NCBI RefSeq assembly: GCF_017313275.1
Contig: NZ_JAFLNM010000005.1
Span: 62,001 to 126,000 of the forward strand
Direction of reading: 5' to 3'
Length of the DNA stretch: 64,000 nt
Source of the DNA: Flagellimonas profundi
GTDB taxonomy: Bacteria > Bacteroidota > Bacteroidia > Flavobacteriales > Flavobacteriaceae
The notes beneath the pieces were generated by a model. The model saw nothing but the letters and a program-made list of their open reading frames with translations, searched no databases and was not told where the DNA came from. This document shows positions 56,059 to 64,000 of this stretch, in pieces (the stretch's first letter is position 1; each line of letters opens with the position of its first letter). A program made the position numbers and the translations under genes.

Positions 56059-56061
56059 AGA

Positions 56062-56310
56062 TTAGATTTCAGTCCTCAGATGAAGATTACAGAGGTCGGA
56101 CAAGGGGACTTCTAAGGCTTGGCTTATACGGTACAGGGTATGAATAGTGGCATTGGTTCTGCCCTTCTCTATTCTTGAAATATTGGTCGTATCAATTCGC
56201 GCTTCAATTTTGCCGACCAAATCTACCTGAGTATAGCCTTTTTCAAGCCGCGCTTTTTTGACATTTTCCCCGATTCTCTTTAAAACTTCCGACCTTTCCA
56301 TACTTGCCAT
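56062..56310 (-). CDS. XRE-family helix-turn-helix regulator
   Basis: 82 aa from the ATG at 56310, chosen because the HTH begins shortly after (MASMERSEVLKRIG) and because a longer frame to 56388 would overlap the divergent gene. HTH_3: VKKARLEKGYTQVDLVGKI, then TTNISRIEKGRTNATIHTLYRISQALEV. Two palindromes cover its start codon and upstream region, so autoregulation is likely. Stop is 3 bp from the stop of the convergent 54547 gene. Confidence 0.85.
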   Translation of the reverse strand: MASMERSEVLKRIGENVKKARLEKGYTQVDLVGKIEARIDTTNISRIEKGRTNATIHTLYRISQALEVPLSDLCNLHLRTEI

Positions 56311-56320
56311 ATTTGACAAG
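56303..56320. promoter_or_regulatory. XRE operator site 1
   Basis: CTTGCCATATTTGACAAG: inverted repeat with one mismatch between its 7-bp arms, covering the XRE start codon. It shares TTGCCATAT with site 2 centred 47 bp away. Confidence 0.55.
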
Positions 56321-56351
56321 TCAAGAAAAGGCTTATATTTGCGGTTATTAA

Positions 56352-56365
56352 TGCCATATATGGCA
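56352..56365. promoter_or_regulatory. XRE operator site 2
   Basis: TGCCATATATGGCA, a perfect 14-bp palindrome between the XRE gene and the divergent 65-aa gene, matching site 1 in its TGCCATA core. Probably the DNA target of the adjacent regulator. Confidence 0.6.
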
Positions 56366-56379
56366 AGTTTTGATTTGAT

Positions 56380-56577
56380 ATGAAGCATAGTGAGGTTTTA
56401 ATTAATTGGATTGAAGACTGCTATGGTTCCCCTGAAGAACTGGCCAAAGTTTTGGATTTGGCTCTGGAAATGCTGTTTTATTTGGAAGAAGAAACGTTTG
56501 ACCGTAAAGAGGTACAACAAGTGGTCGCTGCGCTTCGAGGAATTGTGGTTGGATTGAGAAATCCAGACTATTCCTAG
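56380..56577 (+). CDS. Small hypothetical protein divergent from the XRE gene
   Basis: 65 aa: MKHSEVLINWIEDCYGSPEE then ELAKVLDLALEMLFYLEEETF. Helical, acidic, no signal peptide, no known domain. It starts right after the XRE operator pair, so it may be the controlled gene. A small regulated partner or toxin-like protein is conceivable, but there is no sequence evidence for toxicity. Confidence 0.6.
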   Translation: MKHSEVLINWIEDCYGSPEELAKVLDLALEMLFYLEEETFDRKEVQQVVAALRGIVVGLRNPDYS

Positions 56578-56592
56578 GTTTCTCAACTGCCC

Positions 56593-56800
56593 CCTTCGCC
56601 CTCCTTCGACTGCGCTCAGGATGACAGCTCTGGAACCAACCCGATGTGAAACCCAATACTTCAGGAAAATTCGTGTAATTTGTGTCCAACAATGAGATGC
56701 TGAACTCCGTTCAGAATGACAGGTTCAAGATTTATGATAATTCCTGCAATTTGTGTCCAACAATTAGATGCTGAACGCTGTTCAGAATGACAAATTGTTT
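56593..56800. repeat. Dispersed repeat copy A with 71-bp tandem duplication
   Basis: CCTTCGCCCTCCTTCGACTG to CTCAGGATGACAGCTC (56593-56630), matching 57585-57622. It is followed by AATTTGTGTCCAACAAT at 56677 and again at 56748, a 71-bp tandem unit ending each time in GTTCAGAATGACA. Non-coding. Family members also occur at 32.6, 54.2 and 57.6 kb. Confidence 0.75.
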
Positions 56801-56819
56801 ATTGCTCATTGTCCTTTGT

Positions 56820-57437
56820 TCATTGTTTCGGCTGAAGTAGTTTCCCCAGAAAAAGAAGGGCTGCCATGATCAAAAGCATCAACAAAAATACCAACCCGAC
56901 ATTCAATAAGGATGTTCCCCAACCAAGTTCGGTCACATTAAAAAAAGGATAGGGATAAAATCCGGAAAAATGCCCGCGTACCATCACAAAAATCAAATAC
57001 CCTAAAGGGTATAGCAGCCATTTGGAGATTTGTTTCCAAGTAACAATGTTCCTAGCACAGAACATGAGCCAATACACATACATAAACGCTGGGATAATGG
57101 TATGCAACAATTCGTCCACCACCATTTGCAAACCTGTTGGGTTCCAAATATCACGTAACACCAATTGGTACACCAGGCCCACAACCACAATAAAAACCGT
57201 AAGCGCCATGGGCGTTGCTTTTTTATGGAAAAGTGCCAATCGTTTTTGGTCGGCACCGAATACACGGGCGGTAAAGAACAATGCCACTAGGGTATTGGTA
57301 AGTATGGTAAAGAAACTTACAAATCGCACCAAACTCTCTACAACACTGGCCTCTTGGTTCTGCAGCATTAAGTATAGTTGGGCAAGAACGGCAAACCATC
57401 CCATACACAAACCCAATATTTCAAAATTTCTACGCAT
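56820..57437 (-). CDS. Pr6Pr-family integral membrane protein
   Basis: 205 aa with six predicted helices, for example FFTILTNTLVALFFTARVF and VFIVVVGLVYQLVL. Six-helix Pr6Pr membrane proteins carry conserved polar residues in WNPTGLQMVVDELLHTIIP; their biochemical role is unknown. Its gene is flanked on both sides by near-identical direct repeats (56593 and 57585), which could recombine to delete it. Confidence 0.85.
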   Translation of the reverse strand: MRRNFEILGLCMGWFAVLAQLYLMLQNQEASVVESLVRFVSFFTILTNTLVALFFTARVFGADQKRLALFHKKATPMALTVFIVVVGLVYQLVLRDIWNPTGLQMVVDELLHTIIPAFMYVYWLMFCARNIVTWKQISKWLLYPLGYLIFVMVRGHFSGFYPYPFFNVTELGWGTSLLNVGLVFLLMLLIMAALLFLGKLLQPKQ

Positions 57438-57584
57438 AGCGGAAGTTATTCAATTTTCAATTAATACCTATTCATGATTATCCGCCAGACGTCATTCCAT
57501 GCCTACCACGGAATCTGATCCTATTGGGATGCAAAGCATCAATTTAGCAATCCTGCTATTTATGCCAAAGACATCTCGAATGCT

Positions 57585-57690
57585 CCTTCGCCCTCCTTCG
57601 ACTGCGCTCAGGATGACAGCTCAGGAACCAACTCAATGTGATACCTTGAAACTTTGTGAAAATTCGTGAAATTCGTGTCGAACAAGAATT
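57585..57690. repeat. Dispersed repeat copy B
   Basis: CCTTCGCCCTCCTTCGACTG to TGACAGCTCAGGAACCAACT, direct repeat of copy A 992 bp upstream; also followed by AATTCGTGAAATTCGTGTC. A related TCATTCCATGCC box is at 57491. The 290-bp gap 57438-57728 has no gene. Confidence 0.75.
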
Positions 57691-57728
57691 AAAAATTTCT
57701 CCACTGTGTTCGAAATGCCATCAAGGCA

Positions 57729-58664
57729 CTATGCTTTTGGCAAAAACACCTCGGCCATCATACATCGGGCACTACCCCCGCCACAGGTCTCAATGGTATC
57801 CAAAGGACTGTGAATTATGGCACAGTGCTTTTCTATGTCTTTGATCTGTTGTTCGGTAAGGCTATTGAAGGCCTGCGTGCTCATCACCATATAACGTTGG
57901 TCATTCGCACCGATCACTTGCAACATATTTCCAGCGAAATGGCACATTTGTTCCTCTGTAATTCTAATAACCTCCTTGCCGTCCATTTTAATGTGCTCTA
58001 CCACATTTTTTCGTTCCTTTTTATCGTCAATGGAGTCCAAACAGATAACAGCAAAGGTTTCCGCCATGGCCATCATCACATTGGTATGGTAAATGGGCAG
58101 TCGCTCGCCATCCACAGTTTGGTTGGCGTGAAAAATTACCGGGAAGCAATCAAAATCTTCACAGAATTCTATAAAAAGATCTTCGTGAGCACGTTCGGAA
58201 AGTGCGCAATATGCTTTTTGATTCACCCTATCTTTTAGGATACTGCCAGTTCCTTCCAAAAACACACCTTCATCTTCCGCAGCGGTATAGTCCATGATAT
58301 TGTTAATGACAAATCCATGCTCTTCCAACAACTCAAAAACATCTTCCCTGCGTTCCTTTCTTCTGTTTTCGGCAAACATGGGGTATACACAAACGGTTCC
58401 GCTCTCGTGAAAAGAAACCCAGTTGTTCGGGAAAATTGAATCTGGCGTATCCTGTTCCATATTGTCATCAATGGTAATCACATTAACGCCATGTTCCCGA
58501 AGCACATCCACAAATTGGTCAAACTCTTGCTGTGCCTTTTTGTTGATTTCGGCATTTTTGAGGTGCGGGTCTTCCTGAAAATAGTTGTTGACCGCAGTTT
58601 GCTCGTTCATCCTAAAGTTCACGGGACGCACCATAAGAATGGTGTTGGTAATCTGTTTTCTCAA
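57729..58664 (-). CDS. ctlX: Citrulline utilisation-type hydrolase (CtlX-like, amidinotransferase fold)
   Basis: 311 aa pentein-fold protein of the arginine deiminase/DDAH superfamily. Motifs: SIFPNNWVSFHESGT, FLEGTGSILKDR, CHFAGNMLQV and the catalytic Cys in GGGSARCMMAEVF near the end, with His in YHTNVMM. CtlX-type proteins act on citrulline or related guanidino/ureido groups; the precise reaction here is inferred. Start TTG at 58664 keeps the conserved QITNTILMVRP; an ATG at 58634 is possible. 52 bp after a second pentein gene. Confidence 0.82.
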   Translation of the reverse strand: MRKQITNTILMVRPVNFRMNEQTAVNNYFQEDPHLKNAEINKKAQQEFDQFVDVLREHGVNVITIDDNMEQDTPDSIFPNNWVSFHESGTVCVYPMFAENRRKERREDVFELLEEHGFVINNIMDYTAAEDEGVFLEGTGSILKDRVNQKAYCALSERAHEDLFIEFCEDFDCFPVIFHANQTVDGERLPIYHTNVMMAMAETFAVICLDSIDDKKERKNVVEHIKMDGKEVIRITEEQMCHFAGNMLQVIGANDQRYMVMSTQAFNSLTEQQIKDIEKHCAIIHSPLDTIETCGGGSARCMMAEVFLPKA

Positions 58665-58716
58665 TACTTTGACTATTTTGATTATACCTGTGGCAGCAGG
58701 AAGTTAGGGTTAAAAA

Positions 58717-59631
58717 TTATGCTCTGATCAAAGGCATAGTGCTACAACGCAATAAACCTTCTTGCTTGGCTATTTCGGCATAGGGAATCTCCTCCACGGT
58801 GAATCCTTGGTCCCGAAGCCAATTGTTCAGCCTGGTAAAACCCTTTTCCGACACCACCACTTCGGGCGATATGGAAAAGACATTACTGAACATTTGATAC
58901 ATTTCTTCCTTATTTATTTCAAAAATGTTCTCCGGACCAAAGAAATCGACCAAATACTGATACTCCTCCTCTACCAAAAATCCATTTTTGTGCAAAATTG
59001 CTTTGTCCTTTCCTACAGGTTGGAAACAACAATCCAAATGCAGTGCATTCTCCTTGGGATCGGTATTGGACTTTCGAAGTTCGAAGGATTTTACTGTTTT
59101 ATACGGAAACATATCGCGAATAAATTCGACGGCTTCGATATTGGTTCGTGCCGTAATGTAACTTGCATAGTCGGCACCTGTATAGGTTCCAACAAAAATA
59201 TGGTCGTTCCACGGCATCACGTCGCCTCCTTCAATATGTACTTCTTCGGGAGGGCGAACAATCTTTGTTGGATCAATTTGATCCAAAACTTCATGGATGG
59301 CCACAAATTCCCGCTCGCGGTCGGGCAAAATATTGGCATGGAACAGTTTGTCCTCTATCACAAAAGCAATATCCCTAGCAAATATTTGATTACAGTCTTC
59401 CAATACTTCCGGTCGGTACACTTTTACACCATACTTGTGGAATACTTGGGCAAAGGCTTCCATTTCCTTGACCATATCGGCTTCTTTGGGATACGTTCCT
59501 GCCTTTATATGTTCTATGGATTTAGGATCGTAGGCTTCCTCTATTGTAGGAACAGGGCCATTACTTTCAGCAGTTCCCAAAATCACGGCTTTTAGCATGC
59601 TGGTCTCATCAACAATGTTTAATTCAATCAT
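58717..59631 (-). CDS. DDAH/amidinotransferase-family protein
   Basis: 304 aa from the ATG at 59631, which begins the conserved MIELNIVDETSMLKAVILG; the upstream in-frame part is not conserved-looking. Pentein fold: FARDIAFVIEDKLF, HIEGGDVMPWNDHIFVG, the His in ALHLDCCFQPV, and a C-terminal Cys in RCSTMPLIRA. It hydrolyses or transfers a guanidino group; substrate class (arginine, methylarginine) not decided. Adjacent to the CtlX-like gene in one probable operon. Confidence 0.82.
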   Translation of the reverse strand: MIELNIVDETSMLKAVILGTAESNGPVPTIEEAYDPKSIEHIKAGTYPKEADMVKEMEAFAQVFHKYGVKVYRPEVLEDCNQIFARDIAFVIEDKLFHANILPDREREFVAIHEVLDQIDPTKIVRPPEEVHIEGGDVMPWNDHIFVGTYTGADYASYITARTNIEAVEFIRDMFPYKTVKSFELRKSNTDPKENALHLDCCFQPVGKDKAILHKNGFLVEEEYQYLVDFFGPENIFEINKEEMYQMFSNVFSISPEVVVSEKGFTRLNNWLRDQGFTVEEIPYAEIAKQEGLLRCSTMPLIRA

Positions 59632-59867
59632 AAAATTGGTATTAATGCCCATAAAATGTAGGCCAATGAAAGCAATAAAGGAAATCCTTAAATTTTCTGA
59701 GGCAAATCTAATGTTTTGCAAACTATTTACCATCCCCAAGAAAGGGAAAAATAGCAATCAGATTTAGGTTAATGTACACGATAATTGGGAATATCATATT
59801 TTACATAACCAATTGCCTATCACCTTGTTAAAATATGGCCCTTTATGTAAATTTTACTCCAGATACG

Positions 59868-59898
59868 TTGGACTGTTTTTTATTAATTATTACATTTG
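59868..59898 (+). promoter_or_regulatory. Bacteroidota-type promoter for the 59919 gene
   Basis: TTG (59868-59870), 20-nt spacer, then TACATTTG (59891-59898), a perfect match to the TAnnTTTG -7 element. It lies 20 nt before the ATG at 59919 and supports that start over the upstream in-frame codon at 59835, which would lie before the promoter. Confidence 0.65.
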
Positions 59899-59918
59899 TA
59901 TTAAGATTTTTCCTACAA

Positions 59919-60383
59919 ATGAAAAAAATGCTATTGGCTTCCGTTTTACTGGTAACAGTCTTTGTTTTATTGGGGGGCATAAATGCTTTCCAAAGAAATG
60001 AAACGCTCAATTTTACCTTTAAGGCAAATTCCAACATACCATTGGATACCGTTTATGCCGTTAAATATGATGACTGTATAAAAGAGAGTGATTATCCCAT
60101 AGACTATTTCACACATTCAAAAGAAGTAAAGGGCCATATTGACTGGAGTATTAAGAAAGTAAACGAGTCTGTGAGCAAATTTGGTGAATCCATAGATTCG
60201 ACGCTGAAAAATTTAAACACAGTGGACGCTCATGAGTTCATCCACCAAACGTTTCAAAAAGCCAAAAACGCTCTTACGGATACTTCTATTTCAGACATTC
60301 AAAAATATTACCAATGTGAAATTATGCGAATTTGCCACGATAGTGACAGATCATTGAACGGAAACACCGTAGGAAGGCTTTAA
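59919..60383 (+). CDS. Secreted or membrane-anchored hypothetical protein
   Basis: 154 aa. N-terminal hydrophobic stretch (MKKMLLASVLLVTVFVLLGG) is a signal peptide or anchor; the mature part is helical and includes three cysteines (KYDDCIKES, YYQCEIMRICHD). No known family. The ATG at 59919 was chosen because a good promoter sits 20 nt upstream. A clear terminator hairpin follows. Confidence 0.72.
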   Translation: MKKMLLASVLLVTVFVLLGGINAFQRNETLNFTFKANSNIPLDTVYAVKYDDCIKESDYPIDYFTHSKEVKGHIDWSIKKVNESVSKFGESIDSTLKNLNTVDAHEFIHQTFQKAKNALTDTSISDIQKYYQCEIMRICHDSDRSLNGNTVGRL

Positions 60384-60403
60384 TCTGTTATCCTATCAAA
60401 AAT

Positions 60404-60428
60404 AAAAGGGGCTATTTTAGCCCCTTTT
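60404..60428. terminator. Bidirectional rho-independent terminator
   Basis: AAAAGGGGCTA, TTT, TAGCCCCTTTT: 11-bp perfect stem and 3-nt loop, with A/T tracts on both sides, between the stop of the 59919 gene and the gltA stop. Confidence 0.9.
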
Positions 60429-60450
60429 TACTTCCTTTTTGTCCTAAATC

Positions 60451-61734
60451 CTATCTTTTCTCCAATGGAACAAATTCTCTATGTTTCTCTCCAATATAAA
60501 CTTGTCTTGGTCTTCCGATAGGTTCTTTTCTCAGTCTCATTTCTCTCCATTGGGCTATCCAACCAGGCAACCTGCCCAAAGCAAACATTACCGTAAACAT
60601 TTCCGTTGGTATTCCTAGCGCTCGGTAGATAATCCCTGAATAGAAATCCACATTAGGATATAGCTTTCTATCTACAAAGTACTTGTCTTCCAAGGCTTCT
60701 TTCTCCAATCCCTTGGCGATATCCAAAATAGGATCTTCGATTCCTAAATTGCCCAATACTTCGTCTGCAGATTTTTTAATGATTTTTGCCCTTGGGTCAA
60801 AGTTTTTATATACGCGGTGTCCGAAGCCCATCAATCTGAACGGATCGTCCTTATCCTTAGCCTTCGCCATGTATTTCTTCGTATCGCCACCATCGGCCTC
60901 AATAGCTTCCAACATTTCCAAAACAGCTTGATTGGCACCTCCATGCAATGGTCCCCAAAGAGCTGAGATACCTGCAGAAAGTGAAGCAAAAAGTCCTGCG
61001 TGCGATGACCCAACAATACGAACTGTGGAAGTTGAACAGTTCTGCTCATGATCTGCATGTAAAATCAATAGCTTGTCCAAGGCATTTATGGCTATTTGAT
61101 CTTTCGTGTATTCTTTGTTCGGTCTTTTGAACATCATTTTATGAACGTTCTCCACATAGCCTAAGGCATCGTCCCCATAATCCAATGGAAGACCTTTCTT
61201 TTTGCGCAGGGTCCAAGCCACCAAAACAGGGAATTTGGCCAAAATTCGAACAATCGAATTGTACATAGCGGATTCCGACGCAACGTCTACACAGGATGGG
61301 TTAAATGCCACCAATGCGCTGGTCATTGAAGAAAGTACGCCCATGGGGTGTGCCGATTTTGGAAAAGCATCCAAAATTTTCTTCATTTCCTCATCTACTT
61401 GGGACTCTTCCTTGATATCGCTATGGAATTTTTCCAGCTGCTCTTTGTTCGGCAATTCACCAAAAATCAAAAGATACGCTACCTCCAAGAAGTCGGCTTT
61501 CTCCGCTAGGTCTTCGATGGAATATCCACGATACCTCAAAATACCCTGCTCTCCGTTCAAAAAGGTGATGGCACTTTCGCAGGATCCAGTGTTTTTGTAT
61601 CCTGGATCAATGGTCACCATTCCTGTTGAGGCCCTCAAGGTTTTAATATCTATGGCCAATTCATCTTCAGTACCTTTGATAACGGGAAATTCAAACCGTT
61701 CTCCCCCGTATTCGAGTATAGCTTTATCCGACAT
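60451..61734 (-). CDS. gltA: Citrate synthase
   Basis: 427 aa type II citrate synthase. Catalytic features: His in CSTSTVRIVGSSHAGLFAS, GHRVYKNFDPRA with the second active His, and Asp in PNVDFYSG. N-terminal sequence SDKAILEYGGERFEFPVIKG and the IAQWREMRLRKEPIGRPRQ end are standard. TCA-cycle entry. No neighbour points to special regulation. Confidence 0.98.
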   Translation of the reverse strand: MSDKAILEYGGERFEFPVIKGTEDELAIDIKTLRASTGMVTIDPGYKNTGSCESAITFLNGEQGILRYRGYSIEDLAEKADFLEVAYLLIFGELPNKEQLEKFHSDIKEESQVDEEMKKILDAFPKSAHPMGVLSSMTSALVAFNPSCVDVASESAMYNSIVRILAKFPVLVAWTLRKKKGLPLDYGDDALGYVENVHKMMFKRPNKEYTKDQIAINALDKLLILHADHEQNCSTSTVRIVGSSHAGLFASLSAGISALWGPLHGGANQAVLEMLEAIEADGGDTKKYMAKAKDKDDPFRLMGFGHRVYKNFDPRAKIIKKSADEVLGNLGIEDPILDIAKGLEKEALEDKYFVDRKLYPNVDFYSGIIYRALGIPTEMFTVMFALGRLPGWIAQWREMRLRKEPIGRPRQVYIGEKHREFVPLEKR

Positions 61735-61854
61735 TTTATATTTTAATAGATTAGTAAAAATTGAATGCGGAAATTACGAAAAAGCAGAGCCATTAACAAT
61801 TTACAGCCACTATTTGTGTTGATATTAACGCTAAATTGATATGGAAAAATTGGC

Positions 61855-63393
61855 TCAATCCAATTTGTAGAGCAGTTTATAATATTCGTCCACCGATTTC
61901 TTCCAAGTGAAACGCTTTTTCCTTGCCGCAGCTTGTATTTTTTTCCAGGTCGGCTTATCGTTTTGGAATACATCCAAAGCTATATCCAAGGCTTCCAACA
62001 TACTTTTTATTTTCTCGTCATAGGTATCGCCATCAAAGCTAAAACCTGTCTTCATATGTTCCACAGTATCTTTAAGCCCTCCCGTATGGTGAACCAAACA
62101 AGGATTCCCATTTCTCATGGCCAGCATTTGGCTTATACCACAGGGTTCAAAAAGACTGGGCATAAAATACAGGTCGGATTCCAGGTACATGGAGTCGATG
62201 AGCTTCTCCGATTGACCATTGGTAAAAATAAAGTTCTTGTGTTCGTAACTCAGCTTTCTGAACAACTCTTCATACTCGGGTGCCCCTGTACCCAATAGCA
62301 TAAAAATTCCATCAACCTTCTCCAAATGTTTCAGAATTTCCACGAAAGCTTCTGGTGAACGCATGAAGAAATAAAACTTTTGTTCCGTTAACCGCGCAAC
62401 ACTGGATGCAATAAATTTGGGTCTATCATCTACAAAGGCCATAATTTTCTCCCCTGTATGGGCCAAAAAGTCTGCCTTGTATTTTTTATCTTCCTGTTGC
62501 AGCCAACCGAACAATGCCTTGACCGTGTTTCGGTAAATATTGCCTTTTTTCTCCTTGTTGATGTTCTTATAATTGCAACCGTTCAAAATACCGAACAATC
62601 GTCCTTCTTCATCTGCCTGTTGCAAATCCTTCTCCAATCCTTCCCCTCCAATAAATTCCGGGGGAGAGCTGGGCAGCAGTACATCTTCTTTATAAGATGG
62701 CGAAACCGTGTGTACCGCATCGGCAAATCTTATTCCAACAGCCATAAGGTTAATGCAATCTTGGTACCTGTAATCCATCAACTTTTGGTAGTCCAAAGGC
62801 ACATTGGGGAACCAATTTTTCACGGATGAATAATTGTCATCAAACGGGCGTATACCCTGAATAGCAAGATTATGAATGCTGTATACGATCCTAATATCTT
62901 TTAGATTGGTATAATCCGGATGGTATTCCCTTAGAAACAACAACAAGCTGGAATGCCAATCATGTAAATGCACCAAATCCACATCTCCAAAGGCTCCTTG
63001 TTTTATAGCTTCTGCCACAGCAGTACAAAATATGAAATACTTAATAGCATCGGTATAGAAGGGCTCTTCCGGGTCGTTGTGATATATATGTGCAATATCT
63101 CCGGCCTCTATCTCTGGATGGTGCAATACGTAATGAAAGATATTAGGAAACTCTTTTTTGGGCTTTACCTCGTACAATTCTGCAGTATAGGTAATACCTC
63201 TTAGTGAAAAGTTCAAGGTAGTCCTGGGCAACCCCCCATGGTGAAGTCTGGAATAAGCCGGCACAACAACATGCACCTTGTCGCCCCGTTCTGAAATTTG
63301 TCGTGGCACATCTCGAACTACGTCGCCCATACCACCAGCTTTACAGTTTTCCAAAGCATCGTTTTCGGCGGCAACAAAAAGAAAGTTATTCAT
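61855..63393 (-). CDS. glgA: Glycogen/starch synthase (GT5)
   Basis: 512 aa. N-terminal KxGG-type ADP-glucose site (CKAGGMGDVVRDVP), DLVHLHDWHSSLL, the GT5 C-terminal motif EPCGISQMLAMRNGNPCLVHHTGGLKDTV. Uses ADP-glucose to extend glycogen. Its length is normal for the bacterial enzyme. Upstream of it lies the terminator of the enolase gene. Confidence 0.94.
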   Translation of the reverse strand: MNNFLFVAAENDALENCKAGGMGDVVRDVPRQISERGDKVHVVVPAYSRLHHGGLPRTTLNFSLRGITYTAELYEVKPKKEFPNIFHYVLHHPEIEAGDIAHIYHNDPEEPFYTDAIKYFIFCTAVAEAIKQGAFGDVDLVHLHDWHSSLLLFLREYHPDYTNLKDIRIVYSIHNLAIQGIRPFDDNYSSVKNWFPNVPLDYQKLMDYRYQDCINLMAVGIRFADAVHTVSPSYKEDVLLPSSPPEFIGGEGLEKDLQQADEEGRLFGILNGCNYKNINKEKKGNIYRNTVKALFGWLQQEDKKYKADFLAHTGEKIMAFVDDRPKFIASSVARLTEQKFYFFMRSPEAFVEILKHLEKVDGIFMLLGTGAPEYEELFRKLSYEHKNFIFTNGQSEKLIDSMYLESDLYFMPSLFEPCGISQMLAMRNGNPCLVHHTGGLKDTVEHMKTGFSFDGDTYDEKIKSMLEALDIALDVFQNDKPTWKKIQAAARKKRFTWKKSVDEYYKLLYKLD

Positions 63394-63460
63394 ATGGGAG
63401 AATTTGAATGGGTGTTTAGTTGAACCCTTAATTTAACCAAAGTTTGTTATTGAAACAAAA

Positions 63461-63491
63461 AAAAGCCTTTCCCATTTGGAAAAGGCCTTTT
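63461..63491 (-). terminator. Terminator of the enolase gene
   Basis: Minus-strand hairpin with GGCCTTTTCC and GGAAAGGC arms (one bulge), loop of about five nt, followed by a run of eight T. It sits 23 bp after the enolase stop. Confidence 0.8.
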
Positions 63492-63513
63492 GTATGCTAA
63501 ATAATTATTATGC

Positions 63514-64000
<487 letters not shown>

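Noticed and set aside
56062..56577. Classical toxin-antitoxin module from the XRE gene and the 65-aa gene
   Set aside because: The genes are divergent, not in one operon, and the small protein shows no toxin family motif; kept only as a regulatory-pair hypothesis.
58762..59595. Plus-strand open frame of 277 codons antisense to the DDAH-like gene
   Set aside because: The pentein-fold protein on the minus strand accounts for the codon pattern; the antisense frame is low in recognisable motifs.

Overview
The window looks like a chromosomal segment of a marine or environmental member of the Bacteroidota, family Flavobacteriaceae. The evidence is a SusC/SusD pair, an ECF sigma/FecR/TonB-transducer cascade, lipoprotein signal peptides, TAnnTTTG-type promoter elements, a moderately AT-rich base composition, and housekeeping proteins (Ffh, FolD, ArgS, GltA, GlgA, enolase) of flavobacterial character. 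The genus cannot be fixed from sequence alone; Allomuricauda/Flagellimonas-like is a guess.

Region 1 (1-26.5 kb) is a polysaccharide/glycoprotein utilisation locus. On the minus strand lie SusC, SusD and a CRTAC1-type beta-propeller lipoprotein. Next come two near-duplicate Nudix-fold regulators of the AraR/NrtR kind, with degenerate Nudix boxes, bracketing a secreted GH127-type beta-L-arabinofuranosidase. A seven-gene minus-strand operon follows. In transcription order it encodes a DapA-family deaminase/dehydratase, an alpha-ketoglutarate semialdehyde dehydrogenase, a 4-hydroxyproline epimerase, a second multidomain GH127/146-type enzyme, a DUF885 metallopeptidase, a large secreted protein of unknown function, and a GH43 enzyme with F5/8C and LamG modules. 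A divergent AraC regulator sits at its head. Beta-L-arabinofuranosidases plus peptidases plus hydroxyproline catabolism is what would be needed to eat arabinosylated hydroxyproline-rich glycoproteins (extensins, green-algal cell walls). This is the main hypothesis drawn from the window.

Region 2 (26.5-43.9 kb) is mixed: an exonuclease/GIY-YIG fusion, an M20 peptidase with an aldose epimerase, a LolE-like permease abutting a NamZ-like lipoprotein, QueE, a secreted RidA, a HerA-like ATPase, FolD, Ffh and several small conserved proteins, including a 50-aa lipoprotein. A 136-bp tandem repeat lies at 32.6-33.05 kb.

Region 3 (43.9-49.9 kb) is a cell-surface signalling unit: ECF sigma factor, FecR anti-sigma and an STN-bearing TonB transducer, divergent from a large acidic repeat lipoprotein that may be its partner.

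Region 4 (49.9-64 kb) carries ArgS, a DUF559 nuclease-like gene flanked by hairpins, an SDR/DUF2867 protein, an XRE regulator with palindromic operators, two guanidino-group hydrolase relatives, citrate synthase, glycogen synthase and the 3' end of enolase. Its intergenic spaces contain a dispersed repeat family with TCAGAATGACA-type ends. No tRNA, rRNA, CRISPR or transposase gene was found.
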